From Maratus speciosus (lineage: Eukaryota > Arthropoda > Arachnida > Araneae > Salticidae): 64,000 bases of DNA. Position numbers and translations under genes: made by a program. This document shows, piece by piece, positions 10,300 to 22,974 of this stretch (positions are counted from its first letter, which is position 1; each line of letters opens with the position of its first letter). Under the pieces are notes generated by a model that had not been told where the DNA came from, did not search any database, and worked only from the letters and a program-made list of their open reading frames with translations. The stretch spans positions 445,458,619-445,522,618 of the forward strand of contig OZ010786.1 of NCBI GenBank assembly GCA_963932465.1, read 5' to 3'.

Positions 10300-10830
10300 G
10301 TGCAGCGAAAATGATATAATTTGAAAGAAATTCTACAAAAATATTTCAGTTCTATGAATCAAAATAAATGTTATTTTTACTCGCAGAAAAATCATCAAAT
10401 GTCATTTTTACCCTGTTAAAGCATTTTTCCACATTAGTAAACGGAATCCGATTTCAATATTTACCAAATACAATTAGTACCAAATACAATTAAACAGTTA
10501 CAATTCAACCTAATATAGTAAATTTTATTCTATTTTCATTAAAGCTTATTTCGAATTCGTGCAGCAAATTGTTTTATTTTTCACGAATTTCTTGTTCTTT
10601 TGTTTTCTCCATATTTAGCGTTTTGTGGCGTTTTTTTTTTTTTTTTTTTTTTAGATTCTTAAAATAAAACCGAGGCAGTTTTTGGACTTTTTAAAAATTA
10701 ATTTTTTCTTACTTTTATAGGATTTTTGACGTTAATTCGTGTTTCTTGGCGATTTTTTTTTCATTTTTTGTTTAAATTGTGAATAAAAATCTGAATTCGG
10801 ATTGGAATGAGATAATCTGTATTTTAAACT
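10300..10830. repeat. Degenerate tandem repeats related to 45.96-46.46 kb
   Basis: Blocks such as CCTAATATAGTAAATTTT, GGCGATTTTTTTT and a GGAATCCG/GAATTCGG-like segment recur with 100-200 base spacing. The same blocks recur at 23600-24010, 44665-44750 and 45960-46460. No coding potential. Confidence 0.45.
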
Positions 10831-11819
10831 GAATAAATTGATCACGACTCTAATTAAAAAAAATTCTGTACAAAAATTGTTTGTTGTAATGCGCTCTGTC
10901 GCCTGTTAATCCAATAAAGCTCAAGCTATTTAAAAGTTTGAAGTTATTCGAGATTTTTTTTCCTATAAATATCTTTAGGACATTAAAGAAGTAATAAGTT
11001 ATAAAGCTTTGTCTCATAATCTCAAGGAAAAGCACTTCTTATTTCTAAGTTCCTTTAACTATTTAGATGGCATATAATAAAAAGTTACAACAACAAAAAA
11101 AATAATTTTGTCTATTTGTTTATTTGCCCGGAATAGTCTCAAAAACGATTGCATGCTTTAAACTTCTCAAAGGCAGATAGAGAATGTTTCTGGCTGCAAT
11201 CTAGAATTTATCGCATTTTTAAGTACCTAAAATAGTTTTTGAGAAAGCAGGAAAAAAAATTTCAAGCGAACCAATCAATCAACCAATCTTTCAGTACTCA
11301 AAAACTCGGGAACTAATTGATCAATTTTAAGAAATCTTATGGAGATTGAAAGATGTAATTAAGATTTATAAATGGTAATAATTACTTAATTTTTAGCCTG
11401 TGACATATATTTTATTTAAAAACTGGATTGGTAGATCTCCCCCCCCCCCCCTCAAAAAAAAAAAATCCCTAAAGGTCTTGTACAACTGAAACTCAACAGG
11501 TTTCTATGCAGCTAATACACATTAAATAGAAACTAACGCCACGCGTTTCGAAAGAAATAATTTATCTTCACCAGTCTTAAAAGTACGTCCTACCAGACTA
11601 GTACAAGAGCAAAAGAGAGTTTTCTTTCTGTTTTTATAGCAGTAGTACGTAATACAAGTAGGGCGTAGAACACATCAGTTGTAGCAATTTGTTAGGTGAA
11701 ATGAGGATTTACTCCAAAAACAGAAAATTGGTGCTGTTCATGTTCTAAAAGCGGACGAAAAATCCACACTATACCAGTACTCAGAAGGGGTGTAGTGGAA
11801 TGTATACGATGGTATACGT
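10831..11819. other. No gene seen; AT-rich, with a C-tract
   Basis: Duplicated at 24000-25024. A poly-C tract followed by poly-A at about 11440-11465 differs in length between the copies. Nothing else recognised. Confidence 0.5.
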
Positions 11820-12599
11820 CAGGTATGGCGAACCTGTGGCACGCGTACCGAACTTAGCACGTAAGAAACGTGAGAGACGTGAAAAAACTTATAGATTATA
11901 TTCAGTTTATGGAGAACAATCCATTTTATGTTTTTTTACAAAAAGTATAGTTTTGTGTAACAAGCATATAATTTTCTTTAAAACTATCTGTTACTTTTGA
12001 ATAAATTTAGGTATTATAAATATCAGTGAAAGCGCTCTGTAGCGTCATTTTCTCGCGAAACTATTCAACATAAGTGTTTTACAAATCATTTTGCTTCTCT
12101 ATCAAATTTCAAAGGTTTTATTTTTGAAAATTGAATTTTTAGAGATAGTTTGCATAGTAATATGCCTAATTGACACGCTTCTACTTCAGATTAGGTTTTG
12201 TTTTATTTAGATATAGGGTTTTAAGTTATTTTAGGTTTTATTATATTTCGGTTTTAATTTTTAAAATTGAATTTTAACTGTTAGTGTAAATAGTTATGTA
12301 TCTATTGAACCTGCTTTTACCGAAGAACTAAAAAGGATCAGATTCGAAAGTATACAATAAAAGAAAACCTCATTTATAGATTATTAATACGGAATTCAAT
12401 GCGACATGGCTATATTATTTAGTACATACAGCATAATAAACAAGTTAGGAATCGAATTTACTATAAGTGTAAAAATATTTAAGTAAAAATTCCAATTATT
12501 GGATTTTACTTAAGTTAATGTTTCTGACATGTTAGAATGTTGGTACATAATAATTTTGAAAATTTTGGCACGCATACTCAAGAAGGTTCGCCGTCCCCA
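11820..12599. mobile_element. hAT MITE, copy 1
   Basis: The left end CAGGTATGGCGAACCTGTGG (CAGGGATGGCGAACC in copy 2) and right end GGTTCGCCGTCCCC are inverted. An 8-base duplication, GTATACGT at 11812-11819 and GTATACGC from 12600, has one mismatch. The inner GGCACGCG and GGCACGCA blocks are shared with the hAT MITE at 52312-53004, so the two are related. 780 bp, no transposase recognised. Confidence 0.8.
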
Positions 12600-14129
12600 G
12601 TATACGCCGTATAGCTTTTGGATTTTTTCAAAAAAACTTCCGTATACCTTCTGTTTTTTGCATAAAGCTAAGCATATTATCTCTGGCACGTACCCTCTGC
12701 CTGACTATAGATAGCCCATACCCTCTGGTTATTTTACATTACTGGTCTTAGTGGTACGGAGAAATGAATAGGAATGCTGGGATGCATGAACATGCATAAA
12801 AGAACCAATAAGACGCTTTATTTAAAAAAAAATCAATGGTGGGAAACTATTATCTCAAAGAACTATAAAGGGTTAAACTTTGAACGATCAATTTTAAACT
12901 ACTAGCATGTATTTTATAACCGATTTTTTTTAAATCGGTTAAAAAAATATTTTTTATGAGTAGCATTAAATACTTCTTTTTACATAACGTCATGCATAAA
13001 ATTTGTGTTGTCAGCTTTCATAGTTTGAATTGAAACCCATTTTTTTAAAAAACTTTTAATCTTTACAACAAAGAGTGTCGTTTCGTCAGAATTAATGAAA
13101 TTCCATTGTTGTCAACAATCATGATATAATCTATCCTTTGAGAAGAAATTATACATTTATTAATAAAAATTCTACATTCTTTAAAACCTTACTTTTCCGT
13201 CTCAAGGTTTCTGAGCTTTCAGAAAAGATTTCAATGGAGCCTTCTGTAAACATCTCAGCTTTTGGGAAAGAAGGAAAAGATATTTACTTTTATATTTTCG
13301 CTACCAGCAAAAATTTGCAGATGTTTCTATAGTAAGGATTTAAAAGAATAAAATGGAGAACTCAGCAAAATCGATAAAAAAAAGAGTAAAATTTCAATGT
13401 CTGGGAAATAAAACAATGAACATAAAATCAATTGTCTTGAGAAGAGCCCGTATCACTTAAAATAAATTCTTTGGCTATGTTATTTCTTAACTTTATTAAT
13501 GTACATTAGTGCGTAATAATGCAAGTATTTTTTTCATTATGTGGTAGAATAATGTATATTACATAATGGAAAAATTCTGTATGTTACTTAATTGTTAAAA
13601 TGCATAACGTATGTCGTGGAATAATGTATTAATGTATGCTCATATCATTTAGAGATAAAATGTTTAGATATATCCTTTTAGCGTTTCAGTAGTCTTTGAT
13701 GTTCTTTTAGCGTTCATGTAAATTTTTGCAACATTTGTATTCATTTATTTGATGCTAATGGAAAATAATAAAACATATGTTTATATAACTTAGGGAAAAA
13801 AGGCCCTTTGGATAACTCATTTAACAATCAAGTCTTTTAAAAACTGATTTAAAATACAATGCCATTATCAAAAAACATCTTAAATAGATTATAAAAAAGA
13901 GAAAAGGACTGCTTCATCTCTCGTTCTACCACTACGAGAACAAAAGTAATCTTGCTCATATTCTCATAATAATTTTTTTTAGACATCAAAGAAAAAAGAT
14001 AAATTCCTTCGAAACGCTTTACATTTCCTTCAAATTTTATGAAGTACGTATTTTAAAAGTTCCTTTTAACGATATGGAATTTTTAGCTTTGATGAGGTCA
14101 GCGAGATCAATGAGGGGATCCTCCCCCTT
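12600..14129. other. No gene seen
   Basis: AT-rich sequence duplicated at 25818-27360. A 64-codon frame at 13138-13332 survives in both copies (26359-26553) with two amino-acid changes. That similarity is expected from recent duplication and is not evidence of selection. Confidence 0.5.
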
Positions 14130-14498
14130 GGGTCTACAAGCTGACATATAGTAAAGGTAAAATAGTGTTTTTCAGATACAACTGATGGCCATTCACAAAA
14201 AATTGGGAAGAACTTCGTTTCGGCACTATATTTGGCACTATATATATATAATATATATACATATATTTATAGAAATGAATATCCGATGAGACCCCAAAAA
14301 GTAATTTTTTTTTAGGGGGGGGGGGGCATAAAATGTTTTAAGTAGGTAAAGCTCTTTTTAGGTAGATTTCGTATGAAATACTACCTATTGGGATCGCTCC
14401 TATGTTCGAATTTCGGAAAATTTTTTGCAGATCTACACCGATCATGACCCCTAGAACCCCAAACTATTCCCAGTAAAAAAACTTTATCTATCTATCTA

Positions 14499-14529
<31 letters not shown>

Positions 14530-15440
14530 CACCTTTTTATGTACACGATAACTTTCATAATTCTTCACAAATCTTTTCCAAATTGTTATCAAGGGGCATA
14601 AAATCTCCGTCAAAAATATTTTTTGAATACTGCCTTAACATGATTCTGATAAAATCAGCTCTTTTATAAAAATGAAAATAAAAACTCGTCAAAAGCGACC
14701 AGATAAAATTGTTGAAGTGGGTTTATTTTTAATCATGATTTAGATTTTGTTGGTGAAATTAGTACTTAACTTCGAAATCTACCTGCGCCAGTACACCAAA
14801 GTTACGGCAGGTTTTATGAATACAGAGTAGAAAATTATACTTTAGTGCAGGTAAAATAGTTTTTTGCAGCAACGCGAACGTTGGGAAAAACTTCGTTTTG
14901 GCACTAGAAATAGATCTGATGCGTCCTTAAAAAATAAAATGGTTTTACCGTATTTATTTTTTGAGTGGGGGGGGGGGAGAAGGGGGGGAAGAGAACTGAA
15001 AAAGTTTTAAGTAGGTCAACTGAGGTATCGTTTCTTAATTATTTTTTAATTTGGAAAAGAATAACATCTTCTGCATGTCGATACGATGATTTGTTTCAAT
15101 GTTACGGCAGGTTTTATGTGTACAAAGTCTAAAATTATATTTTATGAGGGAGCATAATTTTTTAAAACCTAAACATAGTAAAACAACGTTAATTTTTGGG
15201 GACTCATCGGATTTTCATTTCTAGTGCCAAAACGAAGTTCTTTCCAAATTTTCATGAATGGCCATCAGTTGTTGCTGTAAAATCCTTTTTTACTTTCCAC
15301 TAAAGTATAATTTTCGATTTTTTATTCATAAAACCCTATGCAACTTTATAACAAATGATCGTATCGACTAGCGGATGGTGTCATTCGGATCAGAATTAAA
15401 AAATACCTAATAAAGATACCTTACTTTACATATTTAAAAA
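14130..15440. repeat. Composite foldback repeat, split by a Helentron-like element
   Basis: A ~200-base unit (GATGGCCATTCA, TTGGGAAGAACTTCGTTT, GGCACTA) occurs forward at 14140-14260 and in diverged form at 14805-14940. It is inverted at about 15200-15330 (TAGTGCCAAAACGAAGTTC, GAATGGCCATCAG). GTTACGGCAGGTTTTATG occurs at 14812 and 15101. Copy 2 has one more inverted unit at 28840-29060. Poly-G tracts near 14318 and 14968 vary in length. Confidence 0.65.
14360..14784 (-). mobile_element. Helentron-like nonautonomous element (family A), short copy 1
   Basis: The left end is a hairpin, AGGTAGATTTCG through ACTACCT (14360-14386). A TATC/TC/TA microsatellite follows at 14484-14530. The right side has the inverted partner CGAAATCTACCT ending at 14784. 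Same layout as family B. Other copies: 27590-28014 and the long 34006-36467. The true 5' end may extend a few bases past the inverted repeat. Confidence 0.65.
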
Positions 15441-15457
15441 AAGTTGAGTTCTCCCCC

Positions 15458-16198
15458 GAAAAAGCTAGAAAACTGATTCAATTTCCATACATTTTCACAA
15501 ACTAACTAATAAAAAAAATTCAATGAAATTTTTTGGATTGTTAAGTATAGCATTACTTGTTATAATAAAGAAAAGTGTTTGCTGAAAAATATTTTAATTA
15601 ATTAGCAGAACTTAATTAGGTTACCTACTTTTTTTTTTTTTTTCATAATTACTATATATCACTGCGCGCATGATATCTCGTGTTCATTTTAATTTATTAA
15701 CTTTAAATAGATGTTAATTTAAAGATAATACTTTGCTTAACATAATGAACTAAAATCTTTTAATTATCTTTATTTATAATATTTATAATTAATAATAAAA
15801 ATTAAAAAAAGAAAATCTGTAAAATTTCTCTCATATTTTTTGTAGTAAAATTTTTATTATTTAAGATAATTCTAAGATATTAGTTCATTTTATGCAGAAG
15901 TGTAATATTAATGCACTCCAATAATTTCAATCCATTATCTTTAATAGTTTTTGAGAAATCATGCGCGCAGTGATATATGACAATTACGAAAACAAAAAAA
16001 CAGCACGTTACTTAATTACGTTTTCCAAATTAATTTAAATATTTTTCATTAATCTGCTTTGTTTATTGTAACAAGTAAAGCTATACTTAACAATTGAAAA
16101 AAATTCATTGAATTTGCTTTATTAGTTAGTTTGTGAAAATGTTTGGAAATTGAATCAGTTTTCTAGCATTTTTGACCGGTTGAAAGGGAACTGTCCCC
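15458..16198. mobile_element. Second TTAA foldback element, left end lost (copy 1)
   Basis: The right end AGGGAACTGTCCCC is followed by TTAA at 16199-16202. Long inverted arms pair GCTAGAAAACTGATTC (about 15464) with GAATCAGTTTTCTAGC (about 16153). The matching GGGGACAGTT left end seen in copy 2 at 29065 is missing here, removed by the same ~390-bp deletion that shortened the preceding repeat. The terminal GGGGACA is shared with the element at 5174, so the two families are related at their tips. Confidence 0.75.
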
Positions 16199-16202
16199 TT
16201 AA

Positions 16203-17009
16203 AATACTTTTCAGTTCCCCTTACCCCCTTGAGTTAAAATTCCACCTTCTGCCCTAACTATATATTTGAATATTAATGAATGTAATATTTTCATTTTTAT
16301 ACATAAAAGATAAAATTGATATTAGAGGCATAATTGTAGATTATTTTTCCATAATTGTATTAAAATATGGACTAATTTTCTTTCGCTTCGAGTTCGGGTC
16401 GGATTCGGGTTTGAATATTTCAGCTTACGGACCGTTTCGGGTTGAAGTGTATCGGGTTCGAGTCGGGTACAATCCGACCCGTGCAGGACTCTAATGTGGA
16501 GAGCACCTATGCTGCCAACCGCGGAAGGGAAGTTTTTTAGCATCACCATGTTGCCACAGCTCCAGGGCCTCTATTTTGATTTTTAATAATTAAAAATATG
16601 CATATGTTGATAATGTCAAAAACGGATATAATTAATACCTTCAAACTAATTTTAAATCCGACGTAAAGTTTTCTTAACAGAAAATTACAAAAAATCTGCG
16701 ATTCTTCGGGGATTTAAAGAGGCGTTTTGTATCAGTCAATATCTAGAGTAGTTTTATAACTTCAATAATAAACGTTCGAGAAATAACATTCGAAGAATCA
16801 AATGTGATTCTTGTTAAATATTCCAATTTTTTAATATTAATTGCGTACAGATAGCTGCTACTAGATCGAGAATTTTATTATTCAAGTGCTTTAAACTTTA
16901 AATTGTGTTTATTAATTCAAAGACTAACTTCTCATATTTTCTTGATTTATTAAAACTATCACCACAAAACACAACATCTAACATTTAAATTAATTACATC
17001 AAAAATTCC
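16203..17009. other. No gene seen; probably includes the distal part of a BEL LTR
   Basis: At 16385-16490 GGGTCGG, CGGGTTTG and GGGTTCGAG blocks repeat and end in a hairpin-like GGGTACAATCCGACCC. The rest is AT-rich. Minus-strand sequence running on from the LTR start at 17187 may extend into this stretch, but the LTR end could not be fixed. Matches 30543-31330. Confidence 0.4.
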
Positions 17010-17187
17010 GAGAAAGCGATAAAATTCACATCTCGGACGGGCACAAATTCTGGTAGTTCTTATTTCACAATTTCTAGCATAACTAACAGTTTTTCCGTGG
17101 GCTCATTCGCCACACATACCGAGTCACGTGATATAGCTCGGCTATTTTTAGCTTTCCACCCCACGCACGCAGGTGCAATTCGTAACA
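17010..17187 (-). repeat. BEL/Pao LTR segment, copy 1
   Basis: On the minus strand it starts TGTTACGAATTGCACCTGCG at 17187. It matches 31331-31508, which lies just downstream of the BEL pol gene, and 36680-36857. Here the adjoining pol gene is absent: duplication homology stops at about 17303, roughly 115 bases upstream of the LTR. Confidence 0.75.
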
Positions 17188-17303
17188 CTGACCACCCATG
17201 AACAATATATCAAATTAATACAAATACAAAATATTTTAAAAGTTATACATACTTCAAGGAATAAACACTTTAGAATTAAACTTCAACTAAAATAAGAATA
17301 AGT

Positions 17304-17726
17304 TTTCAAATTAGATATAAGTTTTCAAAAAATTTCGAATGTCACTATGCTTATTCAGGATCAAAATAATACAAAAATATTACTCTATAATTAAACTAAT
17401 TCTATTATGAAAAAATATGTACTAAACATATTTTTTACATTATGATATACAAATAGCAATATCGTTATTTCATATATACAAAATTTCAGCAAAAACTGAA
17501 AAATTTTAAAACAACTTCAGTTCTAAAATTTCCATGTTATCTTATAAAACACACCGAATATAACATTTCTCCATACAAATAAGAAACAATAGAAAGAAAA
17601 TTTATGGAGATACACAGATTTAACAATGAATTTAACATTTTCAAAAAACAGAAAGGAAAAAAAAAGTAAGAACCATTATCATACTTTCAATAAATCAATA
17701 TGTGACTAATACTTTTTACACACTAT
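17304..17726. other. AT-rich spacer before scaffold gap
   Basis: No gene or repeat recognised. It differs from the sequence that follows copy 2. Confidence 0.5.
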
Positions 17727-17926
17727 NNNNNNNNNNNNNNNNNNNNNNNNNNNNNNNNNNNNNNNNNNNNNNNNNNNNNNNNNNNNNNNNNNNNNNNNNN
17801 NNNNNNNNNNNNNNNNNNNNNNNNNNNNNNNNNNNNNNNNNNNNNNNNNNNNNNNNNNNNNNNNNNNNNNNNNNNNNNNNNNNNNNNNNNNNNNNNNNNN
17901 NNNNNNNNNNNNNNNNNNNNNNNNNN
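17727..17926. other. Assembly gap, 200 N
   Basis: Exactly 200 N, a conventional fixed gap size, so true length is unknown. Poly-C tracts nearby (about 18164 and 18285) may have hindered sequencing. Confidence 0.98.
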
Positions 17927-18870
17927 TCAAATCTGGACGTATTACTCGCTACATTCATGAACACATTTTCATCCTTAAAAATTTAATACATGAAGTTTTT
18001 CTCACCCAGATTTTAATGAATGGAAGAGTTATTTTAATTTGCTTGTATTTTTCAGACAAGCAAAAGAGAAAAAAAACCCTGATAGTTTATAGCACGCATT
18101 GACCCCCTCCCTCGGAAATTTCGTGGAAAATGATGCAGAATGTAATATGGATTTGAATGATCCCCCCCCCCCCCCCACACACACACATCTCCAAAAGCAG
18201 GAGCTATTTTAGACTCATATTAACAGTACTATAAAGAAAAATTTTGCAGTACTATAAAGAATAATGATTGAACCACGTTTACACCCCCCCCCCCCCCCCG
18301 CTTTTATTTATATTTGTTGCCGTATATGTTTTAAGGGTGTTGGTCACTGAGAGCTCGAATTCCCAGATTCAAATCTAAATGTCTTACTCGCTACTTTATG
18401 AATACATTTCCATTCTTAAAAATTCAATAGAAGTTTTTCTCACTCAGATTTTAATCAATGGAAGAGCTATTTTAATTTGCTGGTATTTTTCAGAAAATCA
18501 TGAGAGAAAAAAACCCCAAAAAGTTTACAGCATGCATTGACCCCCCTCCAAGAGCAGGAGTTATTTTAGACTATAATTTACTACTATAGATTATAAAGAA
18601 TAATTTTGCATCCTTCCATTTGAAGTGGCGTGTTTCGATTGAACCACGTTTACAATCCCGCCCCACCCCCCGTTGTTTTTTTTTGTTTTTGAATTTGTTT
18701 TGTTTGTTTTTTGCTCGTTGAATTTTTGTTGTTGTTTTAAGGATGCTGGTCAGGCAGATGTAAAATTCTCGGATTCAAATCTAAATATATTACTCGCCAA
18801 ATTCATGAAAACAGTTTCACCCGTAAAAGTCTAATACATGAAGCTATTCTTATTCAGATTTCAATTGATT
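17927..18870. repeat. Three diverged direct repeats of ~405-440 bp
   Basis: TCAAATCT followed by an ACTCGC block starts at about 17927, 18368 and 18775. Each is followed by an ATACATGAAG/AATAGAAG block, then CAGATTTTAAT and a TATTTTTCAGA block. Poly-C runs sit inside the first two units (about 18164-18177 and 18285-18300). No coding potential. Confidence 0.7.
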
Positions 18871-18989
18871 TTCATTCTCTTTTTAAATGCAAAGTATTTT
18901 TCAGAAAATGTTCTGAATTTGCTATTTTATATCGATTTTTGGGTCATGACTGAGACGGAAAAGCGATTACAAGATAGCAATACAGTATA

Positions 18990-19275
18990 ATGTAATTTAT
19001 AAGGAAATAACACACACACATATATATATATATGCGTACGTTTGTGTGTTCATTTTTTTTCACTTAAATTAAAATAATAGAAAAGTTCATGCATATACGA
19101 ATGCAGATAACATTGCATGTCATAGAAAATTACAAATTATTTGAATTTATAATTAATTTAAATAATAAATTATAATTAAATTAAATATAAATTATAATTA
19201 AATTATATAATAAATTATAATTAATTTAAATAATAAAGTTACAATTACAAATTATTAATTAAATAAAAAAAATAA
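18990..19275. repeat. CA/TA microsatellite and AT-only minisatellite
   Basis: ACACACACAC then TATATATATA at 19009-19032. From about 19140 to 19260 a TTATAATTAAATTA/AATAATAAATTATAATT unit is iterated. Confidence 0.8.
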
Positions 19276-19814
19276 GAACACCATTAATCTGTCGTTTAAA
19301 AACACATCCATATATCCAGTTCGCTTTAAGAAAATCAAGACACGACACAGTACCTTTTAAACTACTTTTTCGATTTTGAACAATACTGTAATATACTTAA
19401 ATATAATGTCATTACAGATATTAGGTACTATAAAGCAAATATAATTTCATATAATTTCAAAAAAAAGAAAAAAAAATCTTGTGGAACAGCCTATTTAACT
19501 AAAATTTAACTAAAAAAAATTTAATTTAAAAAAAAAATCCCTACTACTTTTTTAAATATGAATATTTTTGCTTCAATTTTTTTTCTCCATATTCCTTAGA
19601 TTATACTACATAAAATTGTGCATGGATTTTTAGATGTATGGGATATTAAATTTAATATCAATGTTTTTCTCTTTTGTATAGTAAAAAATCAAGGAAAAAT
19701 AATTGAAATTCTTAAAAAAAATAACTATAACTTTGAATGTTAAATCCATGCACAATTTTATGTAGTATGTTTTTAGGATTATGGGAAAAAAAATTTGAAG
19801 CAAAGATATTCATA

Positions 19815-21923
19815 CAGTGGAACTCCGATTTTACATAACCCGTTTCGTACGTTATCCCGCTTCGTATGTTATTTTTCGTCGGTCCCAAAAAATTTCTATT
19901 CCGATAATGTTAAAAGTATCTCGATTCTGCGTCGTTTACGTTTAACGTTTCCCGCTTGGTACGTTATTTTAGGCGAAGTACCTCTTAAATTTTTATCATC
20001 TTTCACTCATGGAAAATTTTCGAAAGAACAAACGTGCTTTCCAGGTGGTCAACTGGCTGTTTGCTACCAAAACAAGTTCTTCCCCTCCCGTACAACAGTA
20101 TTAAGAATACTGTTGTGAGAAAGTAAGGATGAACTATTATTCGTCCACCAAGCACTTGACCACACCTGCGTCCTGCGTCACTTGATGTCGTTAGGGGGGG
20201 GGGGGGGGATGATTCTTTATCCATGGATCATTCATTTCAATTTCAACCCGCAGTAGAGTCGTTTTTATTTCTTAGTGATTGCCAGTCAAAAGTAGGATGT
20301 CAAAAAGAAAATGTTTCGCCGTAGCCGAAAAGGCAGAAATGATCAAAAAATCCAAAGTTTTTAAAGGAACTAAAGTTGATCTCGCAAAATCATTGGGTAT
20401 CGCTTATTCCACGTTACAAACCATCCTAAAACAAGAGGTCTCTGAAACATTGGGAAATTTGTCAAAGAAAAGAAAAACATTGAAAACCTTTCCTTTTGAA
20501 GAACTGGAAAATATTTTGTTCGAGTGGTTTAAACAAGCCCGTGCAGCCAAAATTCCAATCAATGGCTCAATTTTGAAAGAAAAGGCGCTTGAAATTTCTT
20601 CTCGACTTGAAATGCAGAATTTCACGGCATCCAACGGTTAGATCGACTGGTTCAAGAAGAGGCATAATTTTTCTTAGTTTATTTGTGGTGAATTAGATGG
20701 AGTAAATACTGCGATGGCTGAGGAGTGTATGGAAAAAACGTTCCCTTCTCTTGTGTGTAATTATTAAAAAAAAAGGACATCTTTAACGCAGATGAGACTG
20801 ACTGGATTGTTTTTTAATCTCTTACCTGATAGAACATAAAGCGTGAAAGGAGAAAAGTGTCATGGTGGGAAGCTATCAAAAATACGATTAACAGTTTTGT
20901 TATGTACGAATGCAGACGAAACTGAGAAGCTAACACCCTTTGTGATTGGTAAATCCAAGGTAAATCCAATTTTGATGCTTCAAAAACATCAAAAGTTTAC
21001 CTACCAATTATAATGCCAACCAGTCTGTTTGGATGAACCTAAATCTTCTTCAAGATTTTGCAAGAAAAGTGGATAAAAAAATGCGCTTGCAAAAGCGAAA
21101 AATAATTTTATTCGTAGATCAGTGCTCTGCTTATACTGATCTAAACTTATAGAATGTGCGTATTGAATTTTTCCTACCCAACTGCACCAGTTTACTTCAA
21201 CTTTGTGACTTCTGAATAATCATATCCTTCAAAATGAATTATAGGAAGCAACTGGTAAGAAAAACCCGATTTTACCTTGATTCTGGTGAGCTTTAAGATG
21301 CTTGGAAAGCGAAGATAAATGTGCTCGACCCTCTTCACTTGATCTCATCGGCATGGGATAATGTAGAGGAAAAATGCATTTCAAATGCTTTTCGGAAGGG
21401 AGGATTTTTGAAATCTGATACTAACGTTCAAGTGCCACTAGAGGAGTACAGAACCGCCAGATACAATAGAGGATGAATTTATACTTGCAGATATCAATGT
21501 TGATGAATACATTGATTGCGATAAAGATATTATCACTACCACAGATATTCAGACTATTTCCGATTTTATTTCGCAAAATGAAAGTGAAGATGATGATGAA
21601 GATCCAGAAGACATCGTGCCCTCATCGGTAGAGGTCAATGGGAGTTTAAAAGTTTTAAGGAAATTTTTAACAGGACATGAAAATCAGGAAAAAAATTTCC
21701 AAAAACTCGCATGTATCGAAAACAGTATGTGTGAAATTGTACTTAAAAAGAAAAAGCAGTCAAAAATAACAGATTTTTTTAAGTAGTAATGAGATATTGG
21801 TAAATTTATTTTTGTTTGTTTTCTTAAAATATTTTTCTCTATTCGACCCCGATTTTACGTTTTCCCGTTTCGTACGTTTTTTACTGCTGGTCCCAGGAAA
21901 AACGTAAAATCGGTGATCAACTG
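19815..21923 (+). mobile_element. Tigger/pogo-like DNA transposon, copy 2
   Basis: Starts CAGTGGAACTCCGATTTTAC after TA (19813-19814) and ends AACTG before TA (21924-21925). 2109 bp, without the 931-bp insertion of copy 1, so it shows the earlier structure. The right terminal repeat has extra changes (CGGTGATCAACTG). Confidence 0.88.
20297..21785 (+). pseudogene. Tigger/pogo transposase, inactivated (copy 2)
   Basis: Better-preserved copy of the transposase at 7039. From the start at 20297 the frame stays open for about 115 codons, covering the CENP-B-like N-terminal helix-turn-helix (LAKSLGIAYSTLQ) and a second DNA-binding part (ELENILFEWFKQARA). A stop at 20639-20641 interrupts just before a recognisable IDWFKKRH block, a standard position within the second helix-turn-helix. 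The DDE domain downstream is present in pieces: ADET near 20790, LFVDQCSAY near 21112, NCTSLLQPCD near 21180. The final stretch reads QSKITDFFK then a stop at about 21783, a PCNA-box-like tail. Several stops are shared with copy 1, so the gene was dead before duplication. Confidence 0.88.
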
Positions 21924-22133
21924 TATTTAAAAAAGTAGTAGAAATTTAATTTTTTTTTTAATTTAAATTTTAGTTGAATAGGCTGTTCCACAAGATTTTT
22001 TTTTTTTTTTTGAAATTATATGAAATTATGTTTGCTTTATAGTATTAAATATAATGTCACTACAGATATTACAGTATATTACAGTTTTCTTCAAAATTGA
22101 AAAAGTAGTTTAAAAGGTACTGTGTCCCCTTAA

Positions 22134-22974
22134 AAGTACGTGCTCTCTTCAGATAGTTTCTGTTTATCTCTCCCCCTTTTTTATACGCGCTGCTCATAAT
22201 TACGTAATTTTAATTTAACTAATAGATTTAAAAGTAATTGTGGATGCACTAATGTGAATCCCGTTTGCATGGTATATATACCAAGTGCAACCAGTTTTTT
22301 TAACAGATTTTAACAAACTTTAATATGTATTTTTGACAATGTAATCGTCTTTTAGAATTCGGGCCTTGTGCCGGTTCAAGAAGCGGCAATCACCGTTCTA
22401 GGACTACGATGTTCTTCAACGGCGAATTCTCGATATATAAAAGTTTATCTTCGATCTCTGGCTTTTTATTTTATGCATTTCTATTTGGACATTTTATTAT
22501 CAAGGCATTCTCTAAGGAATAATTTTAACCAGCATCAGACAGCATTCATTAACGTCATGGAATTTTTTTTAAGTTTGATTTTTTTTTGGTATGTGTACGG
22601 TGACCAAACTAAATACCTCCTGCTTCACCTCTCCCTTCTAAAGAATGAATAAAGTTGGATTTAGTACGAATATGTGTACTCCTTGAACAAGCCTATGTGT
22701 CATCTGTTTCTCATTAAGTAAGGGCATTCTTAATTTATTTTTACTGCAACTAAAGTAATTTATTCTCGGCACTTAAGTCAATCTTATCATCGCCAGCTTT
22801 ATGATCCTACGGCACTAAAAATTCTATTATTTATGCCACACACCTTACATTATTATTGTATTGGTACTTTAGTTGTTATTGTACTTAGGATGCCAAAAGT
22901 GCCTAGTGATGTTCTATATATTCGACAAAACTTCTAAAATCAAAAGTGTCGGTGAATTTTGTTGTGGCCATATA
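22134..22974. other. No gene seen (duplicate of 8876-9715)
   Basis: Same content as copy 1; no recognised feature. Confidence 0.5.

Larger units (their letters stand above)
5177..17303. repeat. Segmental duplication, copy 1 (~12.1 kb)
   Basis: This segment matches 19344-31621 in the same orientation, with only scattered substitutions and a handful of large indels. Homology begins at GACACAGTACC, a few bases inside the end of a TTAA-flanked foldback element, and ends after ACTTCAACTAAAATAAGAA, next to a BEL LTR. Copy 1 alone has the 931-bp insertion at 6078-7008. It lacks the 659-bp hAT MITE of copy 2 (29879-30537) and about 390 bp present in copy 2 around 28710-29090. The right flanks of the two copies differ. 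Confidence 0.9.
19344..22129. mobile_element. TTAA foldback element, copy 2, split by Tigger
   Basis: Same structure as 5174-8871. The right end TGTGTCCCC with TTAA at 22130-22133 is intact; the left tip is lost at the duplication boundary. Confidence 0.8.

Noticed and set aside
13138..13332. 64-codon frame conserved in both 12-kb copies (also 26359-26553)
   Set aside because: Conservation follows from recent duplication; the two differences are both amino-acid changes, and no motif is visible.
16440..16490. tRNA-like B-box (GGTTCGAGTC) and hairpin
   Set aside because: No A-box at the right distance and no cloverleaf. The G-rich pieces come from a local GGGTTCGGGT repeat.
17702..17986. Frames spanning the N-runs (also 43610-44025)
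   Set aside because: Translation across 200 N is meaningless.
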